NCBI RefSeq assembly: GCF_900101885.1
Contig: NZ_FNAN01000019.1
Span: 1-64,000, forward strand
Direction of reading: 5' to 3'
DNA: 64,000 nt
From: Dyadobacter soli
Lineage (GTDB): Bacteria > Bacteroidota > Bacteroidia > Cytophagales > Spirosomataceae
Each line of letters starts with the position of its first letter. The stretch's first letter is position 1. The position numbers and the translations under genes were made by a program. The notes under the pieces were generated by a model. The model was given only the letters and a program-made list of their open reading frames with translations, had not been told where the DNA came from and did no database searches. Below are positions 41,478 to 50,045 of this stretch, piece by piece.

Positions 41478-44400
41478 CTAGAACCCGAGTTGCAAGCCGA
41501 GCATGAATGTGCGTGGCTGCGGTACCTGGCCGGTATCGATGCCCCTTCCGAAAATGAAGCTGCCGCTGCCGGTCACCTCGGGGTCGTAACCCGAGTAGTT
41601 GGTGAATGTGAACAGGTTCTGCGCGGTGAGGTACACGCGGAGGCTGGAAACAATGCTGGCCGTCGCCGGTTTGATCTTCGCGCCCGGGACGGTGTACCCG
41701 AGCGTCACGTTACGTACACGTGCGTAGGCACCATTTTCGACATACCATGATGAGTTGCGGAGATTGGCGGCCGTACCGTAGTTCTGTCCCGCGCGGGCGA
41801 TGTCGGTAATGTCGCCCGGTTTTTGCCAGCGGTTCAGCACGGTGGTTTTGGTATTGAATGGCAGGGCTACGCCTTCCAGGTAGTATTTGGTACCATTGAT
41901 AATGTCGATGCCGGCTACGCCCTGCAATGTCGCCATGAAGTCGAAATTCTTATAATTCAGGTTGACGTCCACGCCGTAAGTCAGTTTGGGAATAGGGCTG
42001 CCGAGGAAAGTCTGGTCGGTGAGGGTAACCTGCCCGTCGCCGTCGACATCCTGGAAAATGCGGTCACCTGGAAGCAAGCCGGCCTGATACACGGCATTCG
42101 GGTCACCGGTTTTTTGCCGCGCCAGGGCATTGTACTTTTCGATATCCGCATTGTCGATCGCCACGTGGTCGTATTTATAGCCGTAAAAAGCGCCGATCGG
42201 ATTGCCTACTTCGGTGCGCGACATGGCCGGGACGGAGTAGAATGCCCCTGCAATGATGGGAACGGCACCCTGGGTACCCAATGAGGTAACCTGGTTTTTG
42301 TTGTAAGCGCCATTGACATTAATGCTGTAACGGAGGTCTTTACTGGTGCCATTGTAGCCCAATGTCAATTCAAACCCCTTGTTGAATGCGGATGCCGCGT
42401 TGATCAGTTGGCTGGCCGAAGCGCCGCTCACGCCGCCGTAGCCAGTCGATAATGCTACCGGTACTTCCACGAGCAGATCCTTGTTCTTGCGGTTGTAATA
42501 ACCCGCGCTCACACTGAAATGGTTGTGAAAAAATGTCGCGTCGAGGCCGACGTCGATGGTGGATGTTTCTTCCCATTTGAGGTTAGGCGTCGAGGGTACC
42601 GTCACCGTGGCGCCGTTTACCAGCGTTTCATTCGGTCCGAGCGGGTACACCACGCTGTTGCCGGAGCCCGTCCAGACGGTCGATTGATAGGAGAAGCCTG
42701 CGATGTTCGAATTGCCGGTTTTACCCCAGCTGGTCCGCAGTTTCAGGTCGGAAATGAACGGGATGTTTTTCATGAATGCCTCGTCCGAAATGCGCCATCC
42801 CAAACCGGCCGATGGAAAGTAGCCGACGCGGTTGTCCTTGCTGAAAAGCGAAGTGGCATCCCGGCGTCCGGTGAGCGTGAGAATGTATTTTTCTTTGAAA
42901 TTATAATTCACACGGGCGAAATAGGAGATAAAGCGCGAGTTGGAATTGGCGGCCCCCGAGCTGAAATTCACCGTTTTAGCCACGCCGATCTGGTGGATTT
43001 CGGTATTGGCGAAATTGCTCCCCACCAGGTTCACCGACCTCGACAAATAGCCGTCGCGGTAGGAATTACCGGCCGTGAGGGTCAGCCCGTGGTTTTTGAA
43101 TTGTTTGTTGTAGGTAAAATAATTTTCAAGAATGTAGCTCAGGTTGTACCCGTAACCCTCCGAAATCTGGCTTTGCGTAACCAGCTGGTTGCCGGCGTAG
43201 GTGGGGTTATAAGAGTAGTTCTGGTTAAAATTGTAAGTGCCCCCGAACTGCGTGCGGAACCGCAGGCCTTCGATGATATCGAGCTCGCCGTAGAGTTGCA
43301 GGTAGTTGTTCAGGTTGCGGTTCTTGGTGTCGTAAAGGTTAGGAATAATCAGCGGATTCTGAGAGTCGTTGCCATCCTTGGCGCTGGTGGCGATGCCGTA
43401 GCCGCCGAGGAGGTTGGTAGGGTCGTAAACCGAAATGTAGGGCGGCATGCGAAGGCCGTTCAGGATGTTGGCGGTATTGCCGTCGGATACCTGGTAGCGG
43501 ATATTGAGCTGCTGGCCCAGTTTAATGCGTTTGCCGATAAATTCTTCGAGATTGAAACGAAAGTTGGCCCTTGTGAAATTGAGGTCCACGACCTGGCTTT
43601 CCTGTTTGGTATAACCGGTTGAAAAACTGTAAGTAACATGCTCGGTGCCGCCGCCGATGTTGATATGGTGCTCGGTCATTTTCGCGGTGCGGAACATTTC
43701 CTTTTGCCAGTCGGTCTTGGTGATGTTGGCTTCCGGTGTGGCCAGGCGTGGCGGGAGTGGCTGACCGTAATTGGTGTACCATTCTTTCACGAGGTCGGTG
43801 TACTGCTGCGCATTGAGCATATCGAACTGTTTCCACGGTTTGGAAATGCCCACATAGCCATTGTAGGTGACCCGCGGCTTGCCGGTTTTGGGCAAACGGG
43901 TGGTCACTACTACTACGCCGTTGGCTCCCTGCGCACCGTAAATGGCTACGGAAGAAGCGTCTTTCAGCACGCTGATGTACTCGATGTCGTAGGGACTGAG
44001 CGAGTTGAACATCGTGGCGTCGCTCTGGATACCGTCGATGACGTAGAGCGGGGCGGCGCTGGTGAAAGAGCCGGTCCCGCGCACGACGATCTGCGCACCG
44101 GCACCGGGCACGCCGCTGTTGTTGACCACCTGCACGCCTGCAATCTTACCCTGTAACAGCTGGGAAGTATTGCTCACGCCCACATCCCCGAAGTTTTTCC
44201 GGCTCAGCACGCCCACCGACCCGACGAGGTCCTTTCGCGATTGCTCGCCGTAACCTACCACCACAAGCTCGTCCAGCGCATTCACATTTTCGACCATTAC
44301 AATGTCCAGGGTAGTGCGGTTACCCACCACTACTTCCTGGCTGGCGAAACCCACAAAGCTGAAAATCAATGCCGAGCTGGCGTCGTCCACGGTCACCTGG

Positions 44401-44975
44401 TAATCCCCGGAAGCGTCGGTGGTGACGCCCCGGTTGGTACCTTTTACGACAATGCTCACGCCGGGCAAGCCATCTCCCTTGGCGTCGAATACCCTGCCTT
44501 TCACCGAAATAGCCGCGATTTGCACTCCCGTTACCGAGGGCTGCGCGCTGGTAGACGCGGATGTCCCGGCCAGGGGCGTCAGCTGCATTACTTCGCTGGT
44601 GTGGGATTGTTCGGCAGGCGATTTGCGGGCTTGTTTCCTGATAATCAGGTAGGTGCCTTTCCTCGACTTCCTGAATTCCAGGTTGTTGGGACTCAGCAGC
44701 GATTCCAGCTTTTTCTCGAATTTGACATTCCCCGCTTCGGGTACCACCGCGATCGAAATGCCTTGCACGGTGGATTCTTCGAATACAATGTTGACCTGAT
44801 ACTTTTTGCCCAGTTCGAGGAGTGCTTCTTTCAGCTTTTGGGTCTCGGGGCCGGTTTGCCGGTCCTGATAGAGGCGGGCAGGCTGCACAAAAGCGACATT
44901 TTGTGCAATTGCCTCCCTGCCCATCAGCAGCGCGATTAGTGCCAGCCCTGATTTGGTAAGTAATTGATTCGACAT
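41478..44975 (-). CDS. susC: SusC/RagA TonB-dependent receptor with STN domain
   Basis: This 1165-residue protein has a signal peptide, an N-terminal STN domain (about 45-115, ALLELGKKYQVNIVFEES...LESLLSPNNLEF), a carboxypeptidase-regulatory-like beta domain (about 157-235, VKGRVFDAKGDGLPGVSIVVKGTNRG), the LDELVVVGYG motif, a plug (KIAGVQVVNNSGVPGAGAQIVVRG), and the barrel. It imports a substrate with SusD. The STN domain is the part that signals to a FecR anti-sigma factor, and a FecR gene lies directly upstream. The operon therefore looks like a trans-envelope signalling SusCD system, activated by its own substrate. Confidence 0.94.
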   Translation of the reverse strand: MSNQLLTKSGLALIALLMGREAIAQNVAFVQPARLYQDRQTGPETQKLKEALLELGKKYQVNIVFEESTVQGISIAVVPEAGNVKFEKKLESLLSPNNLEFRKSRKGTYLIIRKQARKSPAEQSHTSEVMQLTPLAGTSASTSAQPSVTGVQIAAISVKGRVFDAKGDGLPGVSIVVKGTNRGVTTDASGDYQVTVDDASSALIFSFVGFASQEVVVGNRTTLDIVMVENVNALDELVVVGYGEQSRKDLVGSVGVLSRKNFGDVGVSNTSQLLQGKIAGVQVVNNSGVPGAGAQIVVRGTGSFTSAAPLYVIDGIQSDATMFNSLSPYDIEYISVLKDASSVAIYGAQGANGVVVVTTRLPKTGKPRVTYNGYVGISKPWKQFDMLNAQQYTDLVKEWYTNYGQPLPPRLATPEANITKTDWQKEMFRTAKMTEHHINIGGGTEHVTYSFSTGYTKQESQVVDLNFTRANFRFNLEEFIGKRIKLGQQLNIRYQVSDGNTANILNGLRMPPYISVYDPTNLLGGYGIATSAKDGNDSQNPLIIPNLYDTKNRNLNNYLQLYGELDIIEGLRFRTQFGGTYNFNQNYSYNPTYAGNQLVTQSQISEGYGYNLSYILENYFTYNKQFKNHGLTLTAGNSYRDGYLSRSVNLVGSNFANTEIHQIGVAKTVNFSSGAANSNSRFISYFARVNYNFKEKYILTLTGRRDATSLFSKDNRVGYFPSAGLGWRISDEAFMKNIPFISDLKLRTSWGKTGNSNIAGFSYQSTVWTGSGNSVVYPLGPNETLVNGATVTVPSTPNLKWEETSTIDVGLDATFFHNHFSVSAGYYNRKNKDLLVEVPVALSTGYGGVSGASASQLINAASAFNKGFELTLGYNGTSKDLRYSINVNGAYNKNQVTSLGTQGAVPIIAGAFYSVPAMSRTEVGNPIGAFYGYKYDHVAIDNADIEKYNALARQKTGDPNAVYQAGLLPGDRIFQDVDGDGQVTLTDQTFLGSPIPKLTYGVDVNLNYKNFDFMATLQGVAGIDIINGTKYYLEGVALPFNTKTTVLNRWQKPGDITDIARAGQNYGTAANLRNSSWYVENGAYARVRNVTLGYTVPGAKIKPATASIVSSLRVYLTAQNLFTFTNYSGYDPEVTGSGSFIFGRGIDTGQVPQPRTFMLGLQLGF

Positions 44976-44979
44976 ATTA

Positions 44980-45966
44980 TTAAGGTTTAGGAATAGCTAG
45001 CTCAATGTGGTCTTCTTTCTGGATGACCTCTATTTGCATGAGTTCGGACAAAATCTGCAACAAATCGTCCACCTGATCGGCCTTGTAAATACCGCCGATC
45101 CTTCGCTGCGCCAGTAACGTGTCCGCTATACGTACCTGCATACCGAACTGCTCGCTGATTTGCAGCGCCACGTCCGACAGTAATGTGTTGTTGAAATAGA
45201 AAGTCTGCTCTTTCCAGGCTGTATAAGGCCGGGTGTCGGCCGGGGCCGTCATTTTGTAAGAACCATTTTTACCGGAAACAAACAGATTTCCGGGTTTCAT
45301 GTAGATCTGCCGGCCCTCGGGTAGGCCGAGTTTTACCTTGCCTTCTTTGAGAAATACCCGCTTCCCGCGTGCCCGCGAGAATGCGACGAACTCGGTACCG
45401 AGTACTTCGATCCGGTAACGGTCGCCCATTTTGACGACGAAACGGTCGTTGTTGCGGGTGTGCGTCACTTTGAACTGCGCTTCGCCGTCCAGAAAAACTT
45501 CCCGCGCATTACCCAAAAACGTGAACCGGGGTACAAGCAATCTCGAATTGGCATTCAAAAGCACTTCGGTCCCTTCGCTAAGGCGATGGGTTACCCGCTT
45601 CCCCGGGCCCGAATCCAGTGATTTGTAGAGGATTTGCTTCTGAAATGCGAGACCAACAGCCACCAGCGATATTACGGCCGCCAGCCAGAGCCATTGGCGC
45701 TTCCGTAACGGCCTTTCTTGCTCCGTTTCGGGGGTGTACGCGTCCGTTTTGTCGGCTCCCGCCAGTACCGAGCGGAAACTTTCGAGCGCGGTTTCCTTAT
45801 CGGGGCCGAATTGCGGACGTTCACTTTCCCATTCGTCGAGGTATCGGTAGAAAAGCTCCTGGTTAGGCTCCTCCGTCAGCCATTCCTCGATCATTTTTCG
45901 CTGAATGGACGTTGTTTTTCCCTCAAAAAAGTCAAATAGCAGTAATCGGATCACAGATTCCTTCAT
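44980..45966 (-). CDS. FecR-family anti-sigma factor
   Basis: This 328-residue protein starts at ATG 45966 (MKESVIRLLLFDFFEG); the open frame to 46149 adds 61 residues that overlap the sigma gene in another frame. The N-terminal cytoplasmic part (EWLTEEPNQELFYRYLDEWE) binds the sigma factor, one helix (RKRQWLWLAAVISLVAVGLAF) crosses the membrane, and the periplasmic FecR fold (THRLSEGTEVLLNANSRLLVP, GNAREVFLDGEAQFKVTH) plus a DUF4974-type C-terminal domain (SDVALQISEQFGMQVRIADTLLAQRRIGG) contacts the SusC STN domain. The gene is 4 bases upstream of SusC and 8 bases after the sigma gene. Confidence 0.93.
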   Translation of the reverse strand: MKESVIRLLLFDFFEGKTTSIQRKMIEEWLTEEPNQELFYRYLDEWESERPQFGPDKETALESFRSVLAGADKTDAYTPETEQERPLRKRQWLWLAAVISLVAVGLAFQKQILYKSLDSGPGKRVTHRLSEGTEVLLNANSRLLVPRFTFLGNAREVFLDGEAQFKVTHTRNNDRFVVKMGDRYRIEVLGTEFVAFSRARGKRVFLKEGKVKLGLPEGRQIYMKPGNLFVSGKNGSYKMTAPADTRPYTAWKEQTFYFNNTLLSDVALQISEQFGMQVRIADTLLAQRRIGGIYKADQVDDLLQILSELMQIEVIQKEDHIELAIPKP

Positions 45967-45974
45967 GGTGTGTA

Positions 45975-46625
45975 TCAGCAGAAAAAGAGCATAATGAACA
46001 GGACCCAATGCGCGGACAATTCCTTGCGCAGGCGGCTGAGCGCCCGGCTGACGAGTGCTTCCACCGCCTTGGCGCTGATCTTCATTTCCTGCGCTATCTC
46101 GTCGTATTTTTTTCCTTCGACACGCTTCAGAATGTAGGCGCGGCGGCATTGCGCAGGCAGTTCGCGGATGATGAGCTCGATTTTCTGGTGGAGCTCGGAG
46201 TATTGCAGTACCTCGTGCGGGCTAGGGCTTTCGGAAAGGTGAACGGGCTCTTCGGCGGAATGCTGAAAGCGTACCTGCCATTTGAGGTAATTATAAGCCC
46301 GGTGACGAACCGATTTGTAGAGATATGCCCGGTAGGAAGTAGTTACCTGCCGGTAGGTTTGGTTTTGCCAGAAGGTGGTGAAAATTTCCGAGACAATGTC
46401 TTCGGCTACTTCCCTGGAATGGACGAAGCGGATCGTGTGGTTGCACAGGTTCACATAATAACGCCGGAAAAGCAGCTCGCAGCCTTTCTCCGGATCTTCG
46501 GCAAATTGCCTGCGCAAGAGCCATTCGTCATCGGGAACGATGGCCTCTGACTTGGCGTGGTCGCGGTTTTCCGGGTGCTGACCGGGAAAATCTTCTTCCA
46601 GTGGGTTAAGCGGAAAAGCAGTCAT
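45975..46625 (-). CDS. ECF RNA polymerase sigma factor, FecR-paired
   Basis: This 216-residue protein has sigma region 2 (CELLFRRYYVNLCNHTIRFVHSREVAEDIVSEIFTTFWQNQTY) and region 4 (IIRELPAQCRRAYILKRVEGKKYDEIAQEMKISAKAVEALVSRALSRLRKEL). It ends with an unusual hydrophobic tail (AHWVLFIMLFFC) of about 12 residues. It should be held inactive by the FecR protein encoded 8 bases downstream and switch on the SusC/SusD operon when substrate binds. No clear promoter was found upstream in 46626-46790. Confidence 0.92.
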   Translation of the reverse strand: MTAFPLNPLEEDFPGQHPENRDHAKSEAIVPDDEWLLRRQFAEDPEKGCELLFRRYYVNLCNHTIRFVHSREVAEDIVSEIFTTFWQNQTYRQVTTSYRAYLYKSVRHRAYNYLKWQVRFQHSAEEPVHLSESPSPHEVLQYSELHQKIELIIRELPAQCRRAYILKRVEGKKYDEIAQEMKISAKAVEALVSRALSRLRKELSAHWVLFIMLFFC

Positions 46626-46790
46626 CAGTCGGGCGTCAAAAGGGCTGACTTAGAATTACCCCCACCAGACAATTAAAGACTACTTTTCCCTATGTTGCGA
46701 ATAAAAAAATTATAAATCTTGATCAGGCCGAATATAATAATACGAAAAAAGATAAATGCAAAATATCTGAACAGGCGCGGAATGCTGCTG

Positions 46791-47567
46791 CTAATGGCAG
46801 CAACTGCCCGCATCGTCTTTGAAATTTTCGTATTTGTCATGATGGCGCATCCAATCCATGATACCGTCTTCATTTCTGCCTTTGGGCGTTAGATCCAGGT
46901 AATTGTGCGCGCCGATGAGGATGTCGCCGCCGCGTGAATAGCTGGAATAAGTGTGGAAAATGTTACCTGTCCGGTCTTTGTAGAACACGCTGGTCCCCGG
47001 CGATTCGGTGCCTTCATCGTGCTGGGCATATTCGAAATTGTAGTAGATCGTGCCGTTTTTGAGCTGCTCGGCGGTAAATGAAACGTGGTAATCATAGTTG
47101 AAATCGCTGCCATTCGACGACACCCAGTTGAATTTCCATCCCATTCGCTTTTTGAATGCCAGCAGCTTTTCCAGGGGCGCCCGGGATACCACTACCACCG
47201 ACACATCGTGGTGCTGCAAATGGAGATTGGCGCCGTCGATATGGTCGGCCAGGAACGAACAGCCCGGGCAACCTTCTTCCCATTCCGGGGCAAACATGAA
47301 GTGGTAAACGATGAGCTGGCTCTTGCCATAGAAAAGGTCTGATAGCCAGGCTTTTCCCTCCGTGCTTTCAAAAACGTAGGATTTATCGACCTTTACCCAC
47401 GGCAATGCGCGCCGCTGACGGGCGAGTTCGTCGTTCAGCCGGGTGAGCTCCTTTTCCTTTTTGAGCAGGTCTTTCCGCGCTTTGGTCCATTCTTCCTCCG
47501 ATACGACCCGGTGCGTTGCGAGGCTTTCTTCCAAGCGGCCGGCCATGCTTTCCAATTGTTTTTCCAT
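46791..47567 (-). CDS. DUF899 thioredoxin-like protein
   Basis: This 258-residue protein has a coiled N-terminal region (EESLATHRVVSEEEWTKARKDLLKKEKELTRLNDELARQRR), then the DUF899 fold with KAWLSDLFYGKSQLIVYHFMFAPEWEEGCPGCSFLADHIDG, in which C-P-G-C is the thioredoxin-like pair. DUF899 proteins are cytosolic and thought to be thiol-disulfide or redox related; direct evidence is scarce. The final Cys-Cys-His (SCCH) may be an extra metal or redox site. A single gene, divergent to the Thr/Pro-rich gene at 47732. Confidence 0.85.
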   Translation of the reverse strand: MEKQLESMAGRLEESLATHRVVSEEEWTKARKDLLKKEKELTRLNDELARQRRALPWVKVDKSYVFESTEGKAWLSDLFYGKSQLIVYHFMFAPEWEEGCPGCSFLADHIDGANLHLQHHDVSVVVVSRAPLEKLLAFKKRMGWKFNWVSSNGSDFNYDYHVSFTAEQLKNGTIYYNFEYAQHDEGTESPGTSVFYKDRTGNIFHTYSSYSRGGDILIGAHNYLDLTPKGRNEDGIMDWMRHHDKYENFKDDAGSCCH

Positions 47568-47731
47568 TGGTGTCTGGATTTAGTTTATACAAAACTCCCG
47601 AAAAAAACAGGGAAACAACGCGTGTAAAAACGTCTATTTAAGGGGGTGTTTGAGACATATTCGTTTCTGGTACGATTCTTTTCTAATCTGACCACATAAT
47701 TGAAATATTCATCAACCAAACATACATTGTC

Positions 47732-48325
47732 ATGAAGCCTTTGAAGTTGAATATCATTGCGTTAGCTATTTTAGGCAGTGCCGCATTGGGCACCGGTGCC
47801 GCTTTTGCGCAGACAACCACACCCGCGACCACGCCTTCGAGCACACAGCCCGCTACGGTTCCAAGCACAACACAGCCATCGACCTACCCGGGCAATACCA
47901 CGCAACCGAAAACCGTTCCCGGTGCCACCGTTCAGCCGTCGCAACTCCCCGGAGGAGTGAGGCCCGGCAGCACCACTACGTCGCCGAGTGGTACCACGCA
48001 ACCATCGACCGTGCCCAATAGCACCGTCCCAAGCAGCACCACGCAGCCATCGACCGTGCCATCCAGCACCGTCCCAGGCAGCGTAACGACGCCAGGCTCT
48101 ACCACGCAGCCATCGACAGTTCCCGTAACCCCGACCGACCCGAACGCCGTTCCGCGCACAACCACTCCGGGCAATCTGCAACAAGGCACAAACCCGAACA
48201 ATAGCAACGTACCAAGAAGCACCATTCCGGGCGCAACAACCAGTCCGTCACAAGTGCCGCAAAGTACGACCGTACCGTCGTCGACCGTGCCAGGTAGCTC
48301 CACCACACCGGGAAGGATTCCATGA
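47732..48325 (+). CDS. Exported Thr/Pro/Ser-rich low-complexity protein
   Basis: This 197-residue protein has a signal peptide (MKPLKLNIIALAILGSAALG...FAQ) and a mature part composed almost only of Thr, Ser, Pro, Gln, Val and Gly in short imperfect repeats such as TQPSTVPSSTVPG. Such mucin-like sequences are good candidates for O-glycosylation and form extended stalks or loose cell-surface material. No partner or anchor (LPXTG, T9SS domain, lipobox) was found, so it may be free in the periplasm or secreted. It is followed by a good intrinsic terminator at 48370. It is not related to its neighbours. Confidence 0.75.
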   Translation: MKPLKLNIIALAILGSAALGTGAAFAQTTTPATTPSSTQPATVPSTTQPSTYPGNTTQPKTVPGATVQPSQLPGGVRPGSTTTSPSGTTQPSTVPNSTVPSSTTQPSTVPSSTVPGSVTTPGSTTQPSTVPVTPTDPNAVPRTTTPGNLQQGTNPNNSNVPRSTIPGATTSPSQVPQSTTVPSSTVPGSSTTPGRIP

Positions 48326-48369
48326 GGTGGTTTCGAAAGTAGAATGTTAATAGTAAAAGGATAGAAGAG

Positions 48370-48400
48370 AGCCGGGCATTTTTGGATGTCCGGCTTTATT
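48370..48400 (+). terminator. Terminator after the Thr/Pro-rich gene
   Basis: AGCCGGGCA (48370-48378) pairs with TGTCCGGCT (48387-48395), allowing a G-T pair, and TTATT follows. The stop codon (TAA) of the minus-strand gene at 48396-48713 lies in its tail, so it may stop both transcripts. Confidence 0.7.
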
Positions 48401-48713
48401 CATGGCATTCAAATTCTGTTGTCGTAGGAGGATGGCCTTTGGATATAAGCTCGTCGCGTATATCAACAAATGCATCTTTGATAGTTACAATATCAGGTGA
48501 AGTGGGTGGGACAAACATACAGACATAAACGCTTGCAGATTCATCTTCCGAAGGAATGCTCAATGACATCCTCGTAACATGCAGTCGGAAAATCTCGCAA
48601 AACTCTTTAAACCACTTGCTGAAAATGACTTTTCGATGACGCGGCCTGCGATCCCGGGTATCCGAACATAACCAGTATCGATCTTCTGGGAAATTGGTAG
48701 GAAACCTCTTCAT
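48396..48713 (-). CDS. Hypothetical protein
   Basis: This 105-residue protein (MKRFPTNFPEDRYWLCSD...TEFECHE) is mixed charged and hydrophobic with a strand-rich second half (SASVYVCMFVPPTSPDIVTIKDAFVDIRDELISKG). I do not recognise the family. It lies 20 bases downstream of a small ORF on the same strand and ends in a terminator stem, which supports a real transcription unit. It has no signal peptide or membrane helix. Confidence 0.55.
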   Translation of the reverse strand: MKRFPTNFPEDRYWLCSDTRDRRPRHRKVIFSKWFKEFCEIFRLHVTRMSLSIPSEDESASVYVCMFVPPTSPDIVTIKDAFVDIRDELISKGHPPTTTEFECHE

Positions 48714-48733
48714 TGAATCCGGTTTCCCGATAG

Positions 48734-48910
48734 CTATAAGGCCTTAACGAATTTAATCCCTCGTGCATGTAATTGTTCTCCGGATATTTCGCCGTCAAAG
48801 AACCGGTTTACAGCCTCCTTATCATCCCTCATTTTCTGGATGATTCGCTGAAAATTGATCTTTTTTTCGAATGCAGTGGGTGCCTGCGGGATGACGGCTG
48901 GTTTCTTCAT
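48734..48910 (-). CDS. Small hypothetical protein
   Basis: The start at ATG 48910 (MKKPAVIPQAPTAFEKKINFQRIIQKMRDDKEAVNRFFDGEISGEQLHARG) gives 58 residues; an open frame to 49090 was rejected because the added part is unlike the rest and runs into the start region of the gene at 49075. The sequence is helical and charged. With the following gene it may form a two-gene unit similar to a toxin-antitoxin pair, but no family was recognised, so this is a guess from size and spacing. Confidence 0.5.
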   Translation of the reverse strand: MKKPAVIPQAPTAFEKKINFQRIIQKMRDDKEAVNRFFDGEISGEQLHARGIKFVKAL

Positions 48911-49074
48911 AAAAGTTAGATTTAGATGCCGAATTTCGGCTAACGATGGAGAAACGTTCCGGAAATGCTTGGTTACAGCGGGTTTCCGGGTTAAATATAT
49001 GTAAAACTTCGTTCTTTCGGTGAACCCTGGCATAATTTTAAAACCACTTCTCAACCTAAAAACCAAACCAAAAC

Positions 49075-49269
49075 ATGCCAAGCATAACAAATCGTGATGA
49101 GACGGGCCGGCTGGAACCGGGAGTGGTTCTGACGGTGTCGGGGACGGAGTCGGAAAATGATGCGGTACTTGCGATCGAGAATTTTCTTCGTGTGAACCAG
49201 AAAGAGCATCTCGAACTGGCGGTGCCGGAGAAATGCGAGAATGGTACTTATGAGGTGCGGCTGGAATAG
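49075..49269 (+). CDS. Small hypothetical protein
   Basis: This 64-residue, acidic protein (MPSITNRDETGRLEPGVVLTVSGTESENDAVLAIENFLRVNQKEHLELAVPEKCENGTYEVRLE) has regular beta-alpha patterning and normal codon use, so it looks real. It is divergent from the small unit at 48396-48910. No family, signal peptide or motif was recognised. Confidence 0.55.
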   Translation: MPSITNRDETGRLEPGVVLTVSGTESENDAVLAIENFLRVNQKEHLELAVPEKCENGTYEVRLE

Positions 49270-49321
49270 GGGGCGGGCAAGAGGTTACCGGTTTTGTGTG
49301 GAATACCGGGTGTTAGCGCTA

Positions 49322-49705
49322 TTAAGACTTGGGGTTATCCCTGAATGCAGATTCGATCTGCTCTTTTTCCTGCTCCATCGCCTCGAATTCTTTCGCAGGG
49401 TTAAACCAGTTGCTGCCCGAAACGTTGGCGATGGCAACCACCTTGCCGTGCTGTATTTCGACCAGGACCTTAGAGCTTTTTAGCTGATCCCAGTTATCGA
49501 CGTGACAGATTTCCATGCATCTGAAAAGAAACCGGCCGAGATACGGGGCGTCCGCGGACCCGCCGCCATTCATGCCGGATACAAAAACGTCGCGCCCGCC
49601 AAATGTATATTTTACTCCTTTCAGGTTCAATTCCAGCTCGGCCGTAACATATAATCGCCGGTGGGTATATATATGTACCGCCTTGATCGTTCCGATTTCC
49701 ATCAT
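49322..49705 (-). CDS. Hypothetical protein
   Basis: This 127-residue protein begins MMEIGTIKAVHIYTHRRLYVTAELELNLKG; the beta-rich N-terminal half and a charged C-terminal helix (NPAKEFEAMEQEKEQIESAFRDNPKS) suggest a small soluble domain. No family was recognised. It is a single gene facing the small gene at 49075. Whether it starts at 49705 (first Met) or the second Met is open, and the difference is one residue. Confidence 0.6.
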   Translation of the reverse strand: MMEIGTIKAVHIYTHRRLYVTAELELNLKGVKYTFGGRDVFVSGMNGGGSADAPYLGRFLFRCMEICHVDNWDQLKSSKVLVEIQHGKVVAIANVSGSNWFNPAKEFEAMEQEKEQIESAFRDNPKS

Positions 49706-50045
49706 GAGTTCCCTTTGATGTAGGACAGATCGAGCACCAAAATTATGCCGATGTGCCCTATTTGAATATTAAATAACGTTGGTTGGCGGTATTGCACCGT
49801 TTGAACGGCAATATATACGTTTTAAAATCGAAATGTAGTAGTAGTATTACGAAAAAATTAGAAACTGACTGTTTTTCGGATACTATGTTGTAGAAAAATT
49901 CTGCACAGTGTTTCATTATAATAAGTTTTACGGACTTATACCGTGAAATTTTTGTAAAAATTCGGGAGAATATAAGAGTATGAGAATGAGATGCTAACAT
50001 CCTTATAACGGTGTTTATATCTTCCATGATTTTCCTGAACCCGTT
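49706..50045. other. AT-rich intergenic region without a gene
   Basis: About 340 very AT-rich bases between two divergent genes. I see a short palindrome CCGTTTGAACGG (49797-49808) inside ATTGC..GCAAT, of the same TT..AA type as the palindromes elsewhere, and no credible ORF. The region should contain promoters of both neighbours; no exact -7 element was found. Confidence 0.5.

Noticed and set aside
42519-43622. Plus-strand ORF of 367 residues
   Set aside because: Antisense to SusC; only a by-product of GC-rich third positions.
47771-48306. Minus-strand ORFs opposite the Thr/Pro-rich gene
   Set aside because: They are Val/Gly/Arg-rich mirror images of the repetitive plus-strand codons; the plus-strand frame has a good signal peptide.
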